Source: Sandaracinaceae bacterium
GTDB taxonomy: Bacteria > Myxococcota_A > Polyangia > Polyangiales > Houyiibacteriaceae
Assembly (NCBI GenBank): GCA_020633055.1
Contig: JACKEJ010000005.1
Span: 992,001-1,056,000 of the forward strand
Direction of reading: 5' to 3'
DNA length: 64,000 nt
Below the pieces are notes generated by a model. It saw only the letters and a program-made list of their open reading frames with translations. It searched no databases and was not told where the DNA came from. The position numbers were made by a program, and so were the translations under genes. Position 1 is the stretch's first letter. Every line of letters begins with the position of its first letter. Shown here piece by piece: positions 7,809-17,541 of the stretch.

Positions 7809-9529
7809 AGCGCGAGCGCCCCGTGAACCTGCGACGTCTCCGTCAGAGCGGCGCCCTCGCGCTGTTCGTGGGCGCGTTCGTGCTCGGCTACGCCGTCCTG
7901 GCAGGCCTGTTCGACGGGCTGCCGCTGGCTCGGAGCGAGAGCACGCTCTTGCTCGTCGGCACAGCCTCGCTGGTCTACGGCCTCGTGGCGCGTCACAACG
8001 AGCGCGACTACCGCGCCGTGTTCCGACCGGCCGGTGCGGTGGTGATCGGCCTCGGCGCTTGCATCTGGCTGTGCCTGGTGCTGGCGTTCTTCTTCGAGTT
8101 GGCGGACCCCGACCCCGACCTGCCGAGCGCCACGCAGGGCTATGTGGCGCTGGGCCTGGCTGGCGGCACGGCGCTGGTGCTGGGCGCCGTGATGGTATGG
8201 ATCGGCGAGGTCCGGAAGCGCACCAACTTCTCGCGCCGTGAGGCCATCCTGGCGGTATGCCTGATCTGGGTCGCCGCCAGCCTGGTGGGCGGACTGCCGT
8301 TCCTTTACGGCGCGCGCATGAGCGCGACCGACTCGTTCTTCGAGGCGGTGAGCGGGCTCACCACCACCGGCGCCACGGTCATCACCGACATCGAGACGCG
8401 CCTCTCGCGCCCGCTCCTCCTGTGGCGCTCCGTGATCCAGTGGCTGGGCGGCATGGGCATCGTCGTGTTGTTCGTGGCGGTCTTCCCGAACGTCGGCGTG
8501 GGCGGCAAGCACATGTTCCGCGGCGAGGTCCCGGGCGCCACGTCGGAGGGTCTGCGCCCACGCATCGCAGAGACCTCCGTCGCGCTGTGGAAGCTCTACG
8601 CGGCGCTCACCGTGATCCTGTGGGTCGCGTTGCGCATCACGGGCATGAGCACGTTCGACGGCCTGTGCCACGCGCTCACCACGATGAGCACGGGGGGCTT
8701 CTCGACCCTCGACAGCTCGATGGGGGGCTTCCAGAACCCGGCGGCCGAGTACGTGGTGGGCATCTTCATGGTCATCGCCAGCGTGAACTACGCGCTGTAC
8801 TACGCGCTGCTGCGCGAGCGCTCCCCCAAGCGCCTGCTCCACAACGTGGAGTTCAAGGTGTTCTTGGTGATGGTGGTCGGCGCCACGCTGGCGCTGACCG
8901 CCATGTTGCGCAGCAGTGGCGTGCACGCGGACCTCGAGCTGGCGTTCCGCCGCTCGCTGTTCCTTGTGGGCACCACCGTCTCGTCCACGGGCTTCGGCAC
9001 GGACAACTACACCGTCTACACCTCCCCTGCGTTCGGCCTGATGGTGTTCATCATGTTCATCGGCGGCTGCAGCGGGTCCACGGCCGGGGGCATCAAGGTC
9101 GAGCGCGTGGTGCTGTTGTTCAAGCAGTCCGTAGCGCAGGTGAAGAAGAGCTTCCGCCCCAGCTCCGTGCTCAACGTGCGCATGGGTCGCGCCGTGGTGC
9201 AGAGCGAGATCCTGGCCGACGTCGCAGCCTTCTTCTTGATCTACATGGGGTGCATGGCCGGCGGCGCCTTCGTGGTGTGTTGGATCGAGCACTGCCCCGT
9301 GCCCACCAGCTTCGGAGCGATGCTCACCACGCTCAGCAACATGGGCCCCAGCCCCTTCCACGACCTGCCCTGGGCGGCGGGGGCGGACAACGCCGCCATC
9401 GTGCACTCGGACAACTTCGCCCACTACCAGCCCGTCACCAAGGTGGTCTTCTGCTTGAGCATGCTGCTCGGCCGCCTCGAGTTCTTCACCATCTTCGCGC
9501 TGTTCGTGCCAGGGTTCTGGAAGCGTTGA
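7805..9529 (+). CDS. trkH: Trk-type potassium channel/transporter subunit TrkH
   Basis: 574 residues. The four P-loop selectivity filters of the TrkH/KtrB family are visible in order: LTTTGATVITD, TTMSTGGFSTLD, TVSSTGFGTDNY and TTLSNMGPSPFHD, each with the conserved filter Gly. Between them are paired hydrophobic helices, and GGCSGSTAGGIKVERVVLL matches the conserved segment after loop 3. The N-terminal 130 residues add about three extra hydrophobic helices, making it somewhat longer than E. coli TrkH. The start is a TTG overlapping the TrkA stop by four bases; a GTG at 7823 is the alternative. It imports K+ under control of the adjacent TrkA. Confidence 0.93.
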   Translation: MKRERPVNLRRLRQSGALALFVGAFVLGYAVLAGLFDGLPLARSESTLLLVGTASLVYGLVARHNERDYRAVFRPAGAVVIGLGACIWLCLVLAFFFELADPDPDLPSATQGYVALGLAGGTALVLGAVMVWIGEVRKRTNFSRREAILAVCLIWVAASLVGGLPFLYGARMSATDSFFEAVSGLTTTGATVITDIETRLSRPLLLWRSVIQWLGGMGIVVLFVAVFPNVGVGGKHMFRGEVPGATSEGLRPRIAETSVALWKLYAALTVILWVALRITGMSTFDGLCHALTTMSTGGFSTLDSSMGGFQNPAAEYVVGIFMVIASVNYALYYALLRERSPKRLLHNVEFKVFLVMVVGATLALTAMLRSSGVHADLELAFRRSLFLVGTTVSSTGFGTDNYTVYTSPAFGLMVFIMFIGGCSGSTAGGIKVERVVLLFKQSVAQVKKSFRPSSVLNVRMGRAVVQSEILADVAAFFLIYMGCMAGGAFVVCWIEHCPVPTSFGAMLTTLSNMGPSPFHDLPWAAGADNAAIVHSDNFAHYQPVTKVVFCLSMLLGRLEFFTIFALFVPGFWKR

Positions 9530-9530
9530 C

Positions 9531-12500
9531 ATGAGCGGTCACGGCACACACGCGGCCCCGCGCCGGCACGAAGGACGCTCACTACGGCAGCTGCTGATCG
9601 TCGTCGCGCTCGTCGTGGTGCTGGTCTACCTGCACCAGTGGGCGGGCAGCGCGATGTTCGGCGACCTCGACCCCACGGCCATGTTGGCCCTCGGGTTCGT
9701 GGTGCTGGGCAGCTACACCATCGGCGCGCTGGCCGAGGTGGTGCGCCTGCCGCACATCACCGGATACTTGCTGGCGGGCCTGTTCTTCGGGCCGTCCATC
9801 GCGCACTCGCTGTTGCCCGCGCTCGCGTCGCTGCTGGGCTTCGGCGCGCCCTGGCCACCGTTCGATCGTGGCGTGCTCAACGAGAACGTCGTCCACCAGC
9901 TGAAGCTCTTCGACACGCTGGCGGTCGCCCTCATCGCCATCAGCGCGGGCGGCGAGCTCAAGCTGAACGCCTTGCGCGAGGGGCTGCGCGCCATCGTGGG
10001 CATCATGCTCGGGCAGTACGTGCTCGTGATGTTGGTCATCACGGGCTTCGTGGTCGCCATCAGCGGTGTGTTCCCCTCCATCGCGCTCCCCGGGCTGACG
10101 GTCCCCACGCCGGCCGCGGCGATCGGCTTCGGCATCCTCGTCAGCGCCATCTCGTTCGCCACGTCGCCGTCGGCGACCTTGGCCGTCATCAACGAGACCG
10201 GGGCCTCGGGCCTGATGAGCCGTACCGTGCTCAGCTCCGTCGTCCTCAAGGACGTGGTGGTCATCGTCACGTTCGTCGTGGGTAAATACGTGGCGGCCAC
10301 CATGCTGGGCGCCGAAGTGGAGGACATCGGGCCGTTCTTGGTGCAGCACGTCGGCGGCGGCGTGGGGCTCGGCATCGTGCTCGGCGTGGGATCGCTGTTC
10401 TACCTACGCGTGCTCGGCAAGGAGCTGCTGCTCTTCATCGTCGGCCTGGTCTACACGGCCACCTTCGTCGCCGAGCAGCTTCACGCGGACAAGATGCTGA
10501 TGTTCCTGATGATGGGCTTCATCATCGGCAACTTCAGCAAGGCCGGAGAGCAGCTGATCGAGAAGGTGGAGCAGCTCGCGCTGCCCACGTACGTGGTCTA
10601 CTTCACCCTCGCAGGCGCGGGGCTGCACCTCGACCAGCTGCTCGCGACGCTCACCTTCGCGCTGTCGCTGGTCGTGCTGCGCGCCATCGCCATGTACTTG
10701 GGCGTTCGGTTCGGGGGTGGTATCGGGCGCGCGGATCCCGCCACCATGCGGTACGGCTGGCTCGGCTTCCTGGCCCAAGCGGGCGTGTCACTGACGTTGG
10801 CCAACCAGCTGGGGGGCCTGCACGGCGACATTGGCGTGGCGCTCGGCACGATGGTCATGGGCGGCATCGCGGTGAACGAAGTGCTGGGGCCCGTCCTGTT
10901 CAAAGTGGCCATCAGCCTCGCGGGGGAGGGGCGCGCTGCCCCCACGGAGGAGAGCGACGACATCCCGCACCTCAGCGTGCCACCTCCGCCATCGAGCAGC
11001 GTGCATCCCGCGCCCATCGGTAGTGACGCCCCCCCCGACGACGACGCGCTCCGAACGTGGCCCGAGCAGGAACGCAAGAACCCATGGGGCAAGTCACTCC
11101 ACTCGGGCTCGGCGTCGCTGGATCAGCGCGTACGGGACCTCGAGCTGGACCTGCACGCGATCGTGCGCGACGTCTCGTCTGGTCCGCTGCGCGAGTGGCG
11201 CGCGGACGGAGAGGCGTACCTGCGCGCCCTGCGGCGAGAGTTCCTCCGGCACCACCGGCGCATGACGGTGCGCGCGCGCACGAGCAAGAGCGAGAACCCC
11301 GCCGAGGCAGCCGCTGCGCTGCGCAGTGAGCAGGCAGAGCTGGCCGAGCGCTGGCGTGGCATCGTGTTGGGCCGCGGCGCACGCATCACTCAGGTCACCT
11401 GGCAGCCCGAGGACATCGTCGAGGCGCTCGACACCATCGTGGCGGCGCTGCCACAGACGCTGACGGTCCCGTACGACCCGCAGAGCTTCACTGGGCGTAG
11501 CGACGAGACGCTGTTCCAGTCCGCGCAGCGGGGTCTGCTCGTGACACGTCGCGCTGCGCTGCGCGTGCTTGGCCAGCCCGAGCCAAAGCGCGAGCTCGCG
11601 CTGCGCGACCTGGGACGCTTTCACTTGAGCGGCACGGCGCCCGACAAGCTCCAAGCGCTCATCGCGCTCTTCGTGCAAGGGGACCGCCACCTCGCCAACC
11701 GCACCCGCAGCATCTTCGACGCCATCGTGCGGGGCTACGATCAGCTGGCGACGCAGCTGGATCAAGAAGTGCAGCTGCTCGAGGCCCAGAGGGCGCGCAG
11801 CGCGCGACGAGCCTCCGAGAGCGCCTCCGCGTCCCCCGCCACCGACGCCGAGACCACCCCCGTGCTCCCCGAGGGCACGCCCGCGGAGGGGATCCCCCTG
11901 CTCGGTATCGGCGGCCCTCCGAGCAGCGAGCTGACGCGGCTCTCGTCCAGCCCACCGCCCCCGGCCATCGACGTGGAGGCGCGCCTGAAGCTGCTGCGCG
12001 CGGACATCGAGGAAGAGCTCGCCATCGGGCTCGAGGAGGTGCGCCGCATCGCGCAAGACGGCACGCTGCGCACCGCCACGGCGCTGGCCAACGGGCTGAA
12101 GGCCTTGAAGCGCGACACCGCCATCTATGGCACCTACCACCTACCGGCGCGCAAGCGCCGCAGCAGCCGCGTGTTCGCGCGCCGGCTGCGCGCCATCGAG
12201 ATGCTCAGCGCCGACATCGTGGCGCACCGCCGCGCGAGCTCCGCCACCTACGGCATGCTCGCGATGGAGCTGGAGCTGGTGGGGCTCGAGGCCCGCGTGA
12301 AGGACGTGATGCTGGACCACAGCCAGCGCCTCGAGGGTGAGCTGCAGCGCCGCGTGCACCAGAAGGTGGAGCGCGTGCAGCAGTCCATGGCGGACGCCAT
12401 CCACAGCTTCCACCACGCGCTCGCCACCGAGCAGGCGGGGGAGAGCCTGGCTGCGCAGGTTCGCCTGCTGACCGAAGACACCGAGCGCACCGCCGCGGAG

Positions 12501-14294
12501 GCCAGCCGCGTGGTGCTGCAGCTGCACGACGAGCTGCGTGACGAATCGAAGGTGGCCCCCCTGCTGGACGCCCTGACGGTCTCGGCGAGCGCGCTCACCA
12601 ATCGGTACGACGTGCTCGAGGGGCACGTGGGCACGGGCGAGTGGAAGCTACCGGCCGCGCTCGAGCCTGTGGAGGTGGCGTTCCGCGACATCGTCCAGGC
12701 GCGCATCGACGCGCACATCGGGCCCGAGCTGCGCGCCACCACGCACGAGATCGCGCGCCAGGTGCAGCCACTGCTGGCCGCGCTGCAGGACCTGGAGCGC
12801 AAGCTGGCGTTCAACACCGAGCTGGCCACCAGCGAGCTCGACGTCGTCGCCGACGAGAAGATCCCACGCGAGGTGCGCGAGCTGCTGGCGGAGATGATCG
12901 GCGGCCCGCTCGAGCGCCACAAGTCCATCATCGACGACTTCGTGCAGCGCTCGGCCGAGTGGCCCGCGGAGTTCGGCGCGCGCCTGCGAGACGCCGTGAA
13001 GCAAGAGCTGCGCGAGCTCCGCAGCCTGCTGGCCGACGGTGAGTTCTCCCGAGCGCGCCTGCGCGAATTCCGGCGGGAGACCGAGAGCCGCAAGCTCCGC
13101 CACCGCGCGGAGCAGCTCCCTGGGGCGCTCCAGCGCCTGCGCCGGCAGTTCTCTCGCTCGGTGCGCGTGGTCGCTGGGGAGGAGCGCTTCGAGCGGTGGC
13201 GCGAGACGCTGGGTCTGCGCGGGGTGGTCCGGTCCACCGCGCTGGACCCCAAGTCGTTTGCCGCGCCGGCGCCTCGCGCCGACCTGCCGGTCATCTACCG
13301 GCGCCTTTTCTCGGCGGACACCATGGAGGCTGGCGACGTCCTCTTGGGCCGGGAGCGCGAGATCCACCACGCGCAGGAGATCCTCTCGCGCCGCGTGAAG
13401 GGGCGCATGCGCAGCGTGGCGCTGGTCGGTATCGACGGGGTCGGCAAGGCCGCCGTGTCCAACGCCATCGTGCGCACCGGGCGCTTCAAGCAGGTTCGCC
13501 GCGTGACGCTGAGCGCCCCCTCGGACGCGAGCGTGTTCGAGGAGGTCGTGCGCGCCGGCTCCGAGGGGCAGCTGGTCGTGGTCGACGGCGTGCACTGGTT
13601 GCTCAGCGCAGAGCCCGGCGGCTTCGAACCGCTGCGTCGCTTCGCGGACATCGTCATCGCCGATGGCGGACGGCACGCGTGGCTGCTCCACGCCGACGAG
13701 GTGTTCTTCCGCTACGCGAGCAGCGTCGCGCCGCTGGCCGACGCGTTCCCCGACCGCATCCGCCTCGAGCCCCTCTCACCCGAAGCGCTGCGCGGCGCCG
13801 TCATGGACCGCTCGAGCCACAGCGGGCTCGGCACGTCGTTCGAGCGCGTCGAAGGCGACTCCCGCATCGAAGAGTGGCTGGCACGCTCGGCCAGTCGCCT
13901 GCGTGGACCGATGGACCACTACTTTCAAGAGCTGCACGCGGCCAGCGGCGGACTGGTGCGCGATGCGCTGCGGCTGTGGCTGGCGTCCATCCGCGGCGTG
14001 CAGAACGACGAGCTGGTGCGCGTCGGGCGCGTGCCCCCCTCCGCCTACGCGGCCCTGTCGCGACTCGCCGACGACGTCCTGATTACGCTCTACCAGATCC
14101 ACAGGCAGGGCTGGATGCACCCGCGTGTGCTGGCGCACCTGTTCCGCGTGGACCAGGGCGCCGCGCACGCTGAGCTGGCGCGGCTGGCGCACCTGGGGCT
14201 GTTGGAGGAGCAGGACGGGCAGGTGTACCGCGTAGAGGTCCACCTACGCGGCGCGCTGGCGCGTGTGCTCATCGAGAAGGGGTGGGTCCGATGA
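9531..14294 (+). CDS. CPA2-type cation/proton exchanger fused to a coiled-coil region and a C-terminal ATPase domain
   Basis: 1587 residues, about three times a normal exchanger. Residues about 45-460 are a CPA2 (Kef/Nha-like) membrane domain: GALAEVVRLPHITGYLLAGL, then SAISFATSPSATLAVINETG and SVVLKDVVVIVTF. Residues 460-530 are a Pro/Ser-rich linker and about 530-1240 a long charged helical region with strong coiled-coil character. Near 1280-1590 lies a STAND/AAA-like module: GREREIHHAQEIL, a degenerate Walker A GIDGVGKAA near 1300 (Ala where Ser/Thr is usual), a Walker B-like LVVVDGVHW near 1350, and a C-terminal winged-helix-like stretch. The start is one base after the TrkH stop; the end overlaps the MscS start (ATGA). 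Confidence 0.85.
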   Translation: MSGHGTHAAPRRHEGRSLRQLLIVVALVVVLVYLHQWAGSAMFGDLDPTAMLALGFVVLGSYTIGALAEVVRLPHITGYLLAGLFFGPSIAHSLLPALASLLGFGAPWPPFDRGVLNENVVHQLKLFDTLAVALIAISAGGELKLNALREGLRAIVGIMLGQYVLVMLVITGFVVAISGVFPSIALPGLTVPTPAAAIGFGILVSAISFATSPSATLAVINETGASGLMSRTVLSSVVLKDVVVIVTFVVGKYVAATMLGAEVEDIGPFLVQHVGGGVGLGIVLGVGSLFYLRVLGKELLLFIVGLVYTATFVAEQLHADKMLMFLMMGFIIGNFSKAGEQLIEKVEQLALPTYVVYFTLAGAGLHLDQLLATLTFALSLVVLRAIAMYLGVRFGGGIGRADPATMRYGWLGFLAQAGVSLTLANQLGGLHGDIGVALGTMVMGGIAVNEVLGPVLFKVAISLAGEGRAAPTEESDDIPHLSVPPPPSSSVHPAPIGSDAPPDDDALRTWPEQERKNPWGKSLHSGSASLDQRVRDLELDLHAIVRDVSSGPLREWRADGEAYLRALRREFLRHHRRMTVRARTSKSENPAEAAAALRSEQAELAERWRGIVLGRGARITQVTWQPEDIVEALDTIVAALPQTLTVPYDPQSFTGRSDETLFQSAQRGLLVTRRAALRVLGQPEPKRELALRDLGRFHLSGTAPDKLQALIALFVQGDRHLANRTRSIFDAIVRGYDQLATQLDQEVQLLEAQRARSARRASESASASPATDAETTPVLPEGTPAEGIPLLGIGGPPSSELTRLSSSPPPPAIDVEARLKLLRADIEEELAIGLEEVRRIAQDGTLRTATALANGLKALKRDTAIYGTYHLPARKRRSSRVFARRLRAIEMLSADIVAHRRASSATYGMLAMELELVGLEARVKDVMLDHSQRLEGELQRRVHQKVERVQQSMADAIHSFHHALATEQAGESLAAQVRLLTEDTERTAAEASRVVLQLHDELRDESKVAPLLDALTVSASALTNRYDVLEGHVGTGEWKLPAALEPVEVAFRDIVQARIDAHIGPELRATTHEIARQVQPLLAALQDLERKLAFNTELATSELDVVADEKIPREVRELLAEMIGGPLERHKSIIDDFVQRSAEWPAEFGARLRDAVKQELRELRSLLADGEFSRARLREFRRETESRKLRHRAEQLPGALQRLRRQFSRSVRVVAGEERFERWRETLGLRGVVRSTALDPKSFAAPAPRADLPVIYRRLFSADTMEAGDVLLGREREIHHAQEILSRRVKGRMRSVALVGIDGVGKAAVSNAIVRTGRFKQVRRVTLSAPSDASVFEEVVRAGSEGQLVVVDGVHWLLSAEPGGFEPLRRFADIVIADGGRHAWLLHADEVFFRYASSVAPLADAFPDRIRLEPLSPEALRGAVMDRSSHSGLGTSFERVEGDSRIEEWLARSASRLRGPMDHYFQELHAASGGLVRDALRLWLASIRGVQNDELVRVGRVPPSAYAALSRLADDVLITLYQIHRQGWMHPRVLAHLFRVDQGAAHAELARLAHLGLLEEQDGQVYRVEVHLRGALARVLIEKGWVR

Positions 14295-16171
14295 AGCGCG
14301 GGCGCACATCCATGCGCGGTGCAGCGTGTGCATTCAGGCGGCTCACTCCGCGGGGCGCTCCGCTGCTCCTGCTCCTGGTGGCGTGGACGGTGGCCCCCGT
14401 TGCGAGCAATGCGCAGACCCCCGCGCCGGCTGCACCGGAGAACGGGGGCGGGGCGACCGAGGCCCCGGCGCGCGCCCCGGCTCGCACGCCTGCGCGGCGT
14501 CGACCGTCCGCGCGCGCGGACGCGGGGGTAGCGACGCCACCGACGTCCGAAGGTGGCGCGGCGAACGCGGGCGGATCCAGCGGCGGCGAGCCCGGGACCT
14601 CCCGCCCTTCGAGCGACGATCGCGCAGACGCGCCACGCGAGGGGAGCGGGGGCGGCCAAGGCAGCACGTCGGGGGCTGGCTCTGCGGGCGCTGGTTCCGC
14701 GGAGACGAGCGCACCACGCGATGGCACGGCCCCCGTGGGTGATGGGCAGGCGGGCGCGCCTCGCAGCGGTACCGCGAGCGCAGCGGGGGCCGGGACCTCG
14801 GGCAACGGCGGCGCGGAGACCTCTTCACCGGAGGGCAGAGGTTCGGGAGCCGACGGGGAAGGCGAGAGCGGCGCGGCGCCACCGGGCGCGGGCGGCGCGC
14901 CGGAGCCGGGAAGCGTCCATGAGGCTTCTGGCGCGGCCAACGCAGGCGGCACCGGCACGCCCAGTGTGGGGGCCCCGAGCGCAGGGCCCACGGCGGAAGC
15001 CAACTCGGGGGACGCGGTCGCGCCGCCGACGAACGACGTCGCGGATGCGGGTGTGCCACCGGAGGACGCGGCGCTGGACGCAGGCGTGCCGTTCGTGGAC
15101 GCGAGTGTCGCCGAAGAGGTCGCGGAGCCGCTCGAGCCCGACGCGGGGCCAGCGACGGCCCCCGTCGAGACCACGGCCCCCCCCGAGGCGGGCGGCGCGG
15201 CCCCCACCACGACAGTGGTGCAGGTGCCCATGCCCTTCGTGCAGGCGTCCGAGTCGATCGACCCGTGGGCCGGGCTGCGCGAGGTGATCCCCGGCATCCC
15301 GACGGGCGGCATCAAGCCCATCGGCCTGCTGGGTCTGCTCGCTCTGCTGGCGCTGTTTTCGACCTTCATCGAGCGCCTGCGCGGGCGGCTGCTGCGTGAC
15401 GGCCTGTTGCCCACCCTCCTGGCCGTCACGCAGGTGGTGGTGCGCCTGCTGGCCCTGCTCATCGCGCTGGCGCTGGTCATCCAAGTGGTGCCCGCCAACA
15501 TCCGCTGGGTCGTGTACTTCATCCTCATCGCCAGCGGCGCCGCGCTGGGCTGGTCCATGCGCGACGTCATGCCCGACCTCATCGCGGGCGTGGTGATCGT
15601 CTTCGAGCGGCGCATCCGGCGCGGCATCTGGATTCGGTCCGACAGCTTCTCTGGCGCGGTGGAGCGCGTGGGCCTGCGCTCGAGCTGGCTGCGGGACAGC
15701 AAGGGCCACCGTGTGGCGGTGCCCAACCGGCTGCTCATGCAGGCCCCCGTGGTGAGCGACGAAGAAGGCGAGCGCGTGCAGGAGGTGGTGGTGCGGCTCG
15801 GCGGCGCAGACGCCGCGGACATCCGACGCGCGCTGCGGGATGCCGTCTTGGCCTCTCCCTGGACCACGCCCGAGAGCGAGCCGCAGGTGCTGCGCGACCC
15901 GGTGGACCCGGACCTCTGGCAAGTGCGCGGCCGCCTGCTCTCCGCCAGCTTCGCTTCGTCGTTCCAGGGTCAGCTGCTGGAGCGCGCGGAGGCCCAGCTC
16001 GCAGCGCTCCAGGCGCGGTCGCGGCGCACGCGCGAGACCAGCCCTGGCTTCGAAGAGAGCCCGGCTGGCGTGCCCACCACCAAGCACGCCAAGCTGGACA
16101 AGGCCGAGAAGTCGGACAAGGCCGACAAGCACGACAAGACCGACAAGACCGACAAGCCGAAGGCCCCCTAG
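14291..16171 (+). CDS. MscS-family mechanosensitive channel with a long low-complexity N-terminal region
   Basis: 626 residues from the ATG at 14291, overlapping the upstream stop by four bases. A signal peptide (PLLLLLVAWTVAPVASNAQ) is followed by about 270 residues very rich in Gly, Ala, Pro, Ser and Thr, probably a disordered periplasmic stretch. Hydrophobic helices occupy about 335-430, then the MscS beta domain: RRGIWIRSDSFSGAVERVGL and SSWLRDSKGHRVAVPNRLLM near 450-480. The C-terminus is a charged Lys/Asp tail with repeats of DKADKHDKTDKTDK. MscS channels release solutes on membrane tension. Placement at the end of the K+/H+ unit suggests osmotic or ion balance. Confidence 0.85.
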   Translation: MKRGRTSMRGAACAFRRLTPRGAPLLLLLVAWTVAPVASNAQTPAPAAPENGGGATEAPARAPARTPARRRPSARADAGVATPPTSEGGAANAGGSSGGEPGTSRPSSDDRADAPREGSGGGQGSTSGAGSAGAGSAETSAPRDGTAPVGDGQAGAPRSGTASAAGAGTSGNGGAETSSPEGRGSGADGEGESGAAPPGAGGAPEPGSVHEASGAANAGGTGTPSVGAPSAGPTAEANSGDAVAPPTNDVADAGVPPEDAALDAGVPFVDASVAEEVAEPLEPDAGPATAPVETTAPPEAGGAAPTTTVVQVPMPFVQASESIDPWAGLREVIPGIPTGGIKPIGLLGLLALLALFSTFIERLRGRLLRDGLLPTLLAVTQVVVRLLALLIALALVIQVVPANIRWVVYFILIASGAALGWSMRDVMPDLIAGVVIVFERRIRRGIWIRSDSFSGAVERVGLRSSWLRDSKGHRVAVPNRLLMQAPVVSDEEGERVQEVVVRLGGADAADIRRALRDAVLASPWTTPESEPQVLRDPVDPDLWQVRGRLLSASFASSFQGQLLERAEAQLAALQARSRRTRETSPGFEESPAGVPTTKHAKLDKAEKSDKADKHDKTDKTDKPKAP

Positions 16172-16198
16172 CCCCAACCCCCGCTCCTGGCCCCGACG

Positions 16199-17266
16199 AT
16201 GACCGACACGCTTGGCACCCGCTTCCCCGGCCTGGCCCCGCTGCTGCGCGCCGACCTCCTGGGCCCGCTCCCCACCTCGGTGGAGCCGCTCGCACGCCTC
16301 AGCCGCATGACCAGCACGGAGCTGTACATCAAGCGCGACGACCGCTCTGCCGCGCACTACGGCGGCAACAAGGCGCGCAAGCTCTCGTTCCTGTTGGGTG
16401 ACGCCACGCGCGCTGGCGCGGACACGCTGCTCACGGTGGGCGCCTTCGGGTCCCACCACGTCCTCGCGACTTCGGTACACGGGGCGCGCAACGGGTTCGC
16501 GGTACACGCGGTGCTGCTGCCGCAGCCGTTCACTCCACACGTCGAGCGCAACATCCTCGCCGGCCTGGGCGCGTCCGCCACGCACCACCCTGTGCGACAC
16601 TCCGCGCTCGCGGCGGCCGAGGTCGCGCGTGTGCTGGCTCGGTTGCGGCTCTCGCGGCGGCGCCCCTACTTCATCCCGCACGGGGGCACCTCGCCGCTGG
16701 GTGCGCTGGGCTACGTGGACGCGGGGCTCGAGCTGGCCGCGCAGGTGGACGCGGGGCTCACGCCCGAGCCGCACGCGGTGTACTGCGCGCTCGGCAGCGG
16801 GGGCACGGCCGTGGGTCTTTGCGTGGGGCTCGCCGCCGCGGGGCTGCGTGTGCCGGTGGTGGCGGTGCGGGTCACGCCGCGCTTGGTGGCGCCGCGCGTC
16901 ATGCTCGACCAGCTGGTGGAGCGCGTGGTGCACGACCTCCACACACGCGACCCGCGCTTCCCGCGCGTGGCCGAGGCCGCCAAGCACCTCATGCACGTGA
17001 CCGACGAGCAGCGCGGCGCGGGCTACGGCAAACCCGACGACGCGGCGCAGCGCGCGGCCGAGCTCGCGCTGGCGGACGACGTGGAGCTGGACCCCACGTA
17101 CACGGCCAAGGCCTTCGCGCAGATGCTGCAGCACGCAGAGGGCGAGCGCCGCGGGCAGCGGCTGCTGTTCCTGCACACCCTCAGCTCACAGGATCTCGAG
17201 CCGCTGGTCAGCCGCGCCCCCGCCCTGCCCCGCTGGACGGACCGCTACCGCCGCGAGCAACGCTGA
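16199..17266 (+). CDS. PLP-dependent enzyme of the D-cysteine desulfhydrase / ACC deaminase family
   Basis: 355 residues with the fold-type II layout of the family: LYIKRDDRSAAHYGGNKARK near residues 42-61, where the Lys in GGNKARKL is the Schiff-base residue, GAFGSHHVLATSVHGARNG near 82, HGGTSPLGALGYVDAG near 160, and the phosphate-binding Gly loop ALGSGGTAVGLCVGLA near 198. Known relatives deaminate D-cysteine or 1-aminocyclopropane-1-carboxylate; D-cysteine desulfhydrase is the commoner assignment but specificity is not readable. It follows the MscS gene after 27 bp and precedes a small DUF5522-like gene. Confidence 0.8.
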   Translation: MTDTLGTRFPGLAPLLRADLLGPLPTSVEPLARLSRMTSTELYIKRDDRSAAHYGGNKARKLSFLLGDATRAGADTLLTVGAFGSHHVLATSVHGARNGFAVHAVLLPQPFTPHVERNILAGLGASATHHPVRHSALAAAEVARVLARLRLSRRRPYFIPHGGTSPLGALGYVDAGLELAAQVDAGLTPEPHAVYCALGSGGTAVGLCVGLAAAGLRVPVVAVRVTPRLVAPRVMLDQLVERVVHDLHTRDPRFPRVAEAAKHLMHVTDEQRGAGYGKPDDAAQRAAELALADDVELDPTYTAKAFAQMLQHAEGERRGQRLLFLHTLSSQDLEPLVSRAPALPRWTDRYRREQR

Positions 17267-17267
17267 C

Positions 17268-17498
17268 GTGCCCCGCTACGACCCACCCATCGAAGACGCG
17301 GCGCAGCACGCGCACGACGCCGCCGAGGCACGCGGCGAGCGCGGCTACATGGATCCGCGCAGCGGGCTGTTCGTAATGACGGCCGGCTCGTTGGCAGCGC
17401 GCGGGACGTGCTGCGGCTCAGGCTGTCGCCACTGCCCCTACCCCGCCGAAGAACAAGCGGCGAGCGGGCGCCCACGGCTGCGACGGCCCGAGCCCTGA
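17268..17498 (+). CDS. DUF5522-like small Cys-rich protein
   Basis: 76 residues from a GTG start one base after the PLP enzyme stop. It has GYMDPRSGLFVMTAGSLAAR followed by GTCCGSGCRHCPYP. The CCGSGCRHCPY signature with four Cys and a His suggests a metal-binding site and is the hallmark of the DUF5522 family. Function unknown. Translation is probably coupled to the upstream gene. Confidence 0.75.
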   Translation: MPRYDPPIEDAAQHAHDAAEARGERGYMDPRSGLFVMTAGSLAARGTCCGSGCRHCPYPAEEQAASGRPRLRRPEP

Positions 17499-17541
17499 AC
17501 GGGCACGAGCGGTTCCGCGCGGGGCTGCTACGCTCTCGGGC

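Noticed and set aside
4813..9532. Long minus-strand open frames over the antiporter and trkH (4813-6420, 7457-9532)
   Set aside because: They are His/Arg/Gln-rich shadows typical of high-GC genes and have no family signature; the plus-strand genes carry clear transporter motifs.
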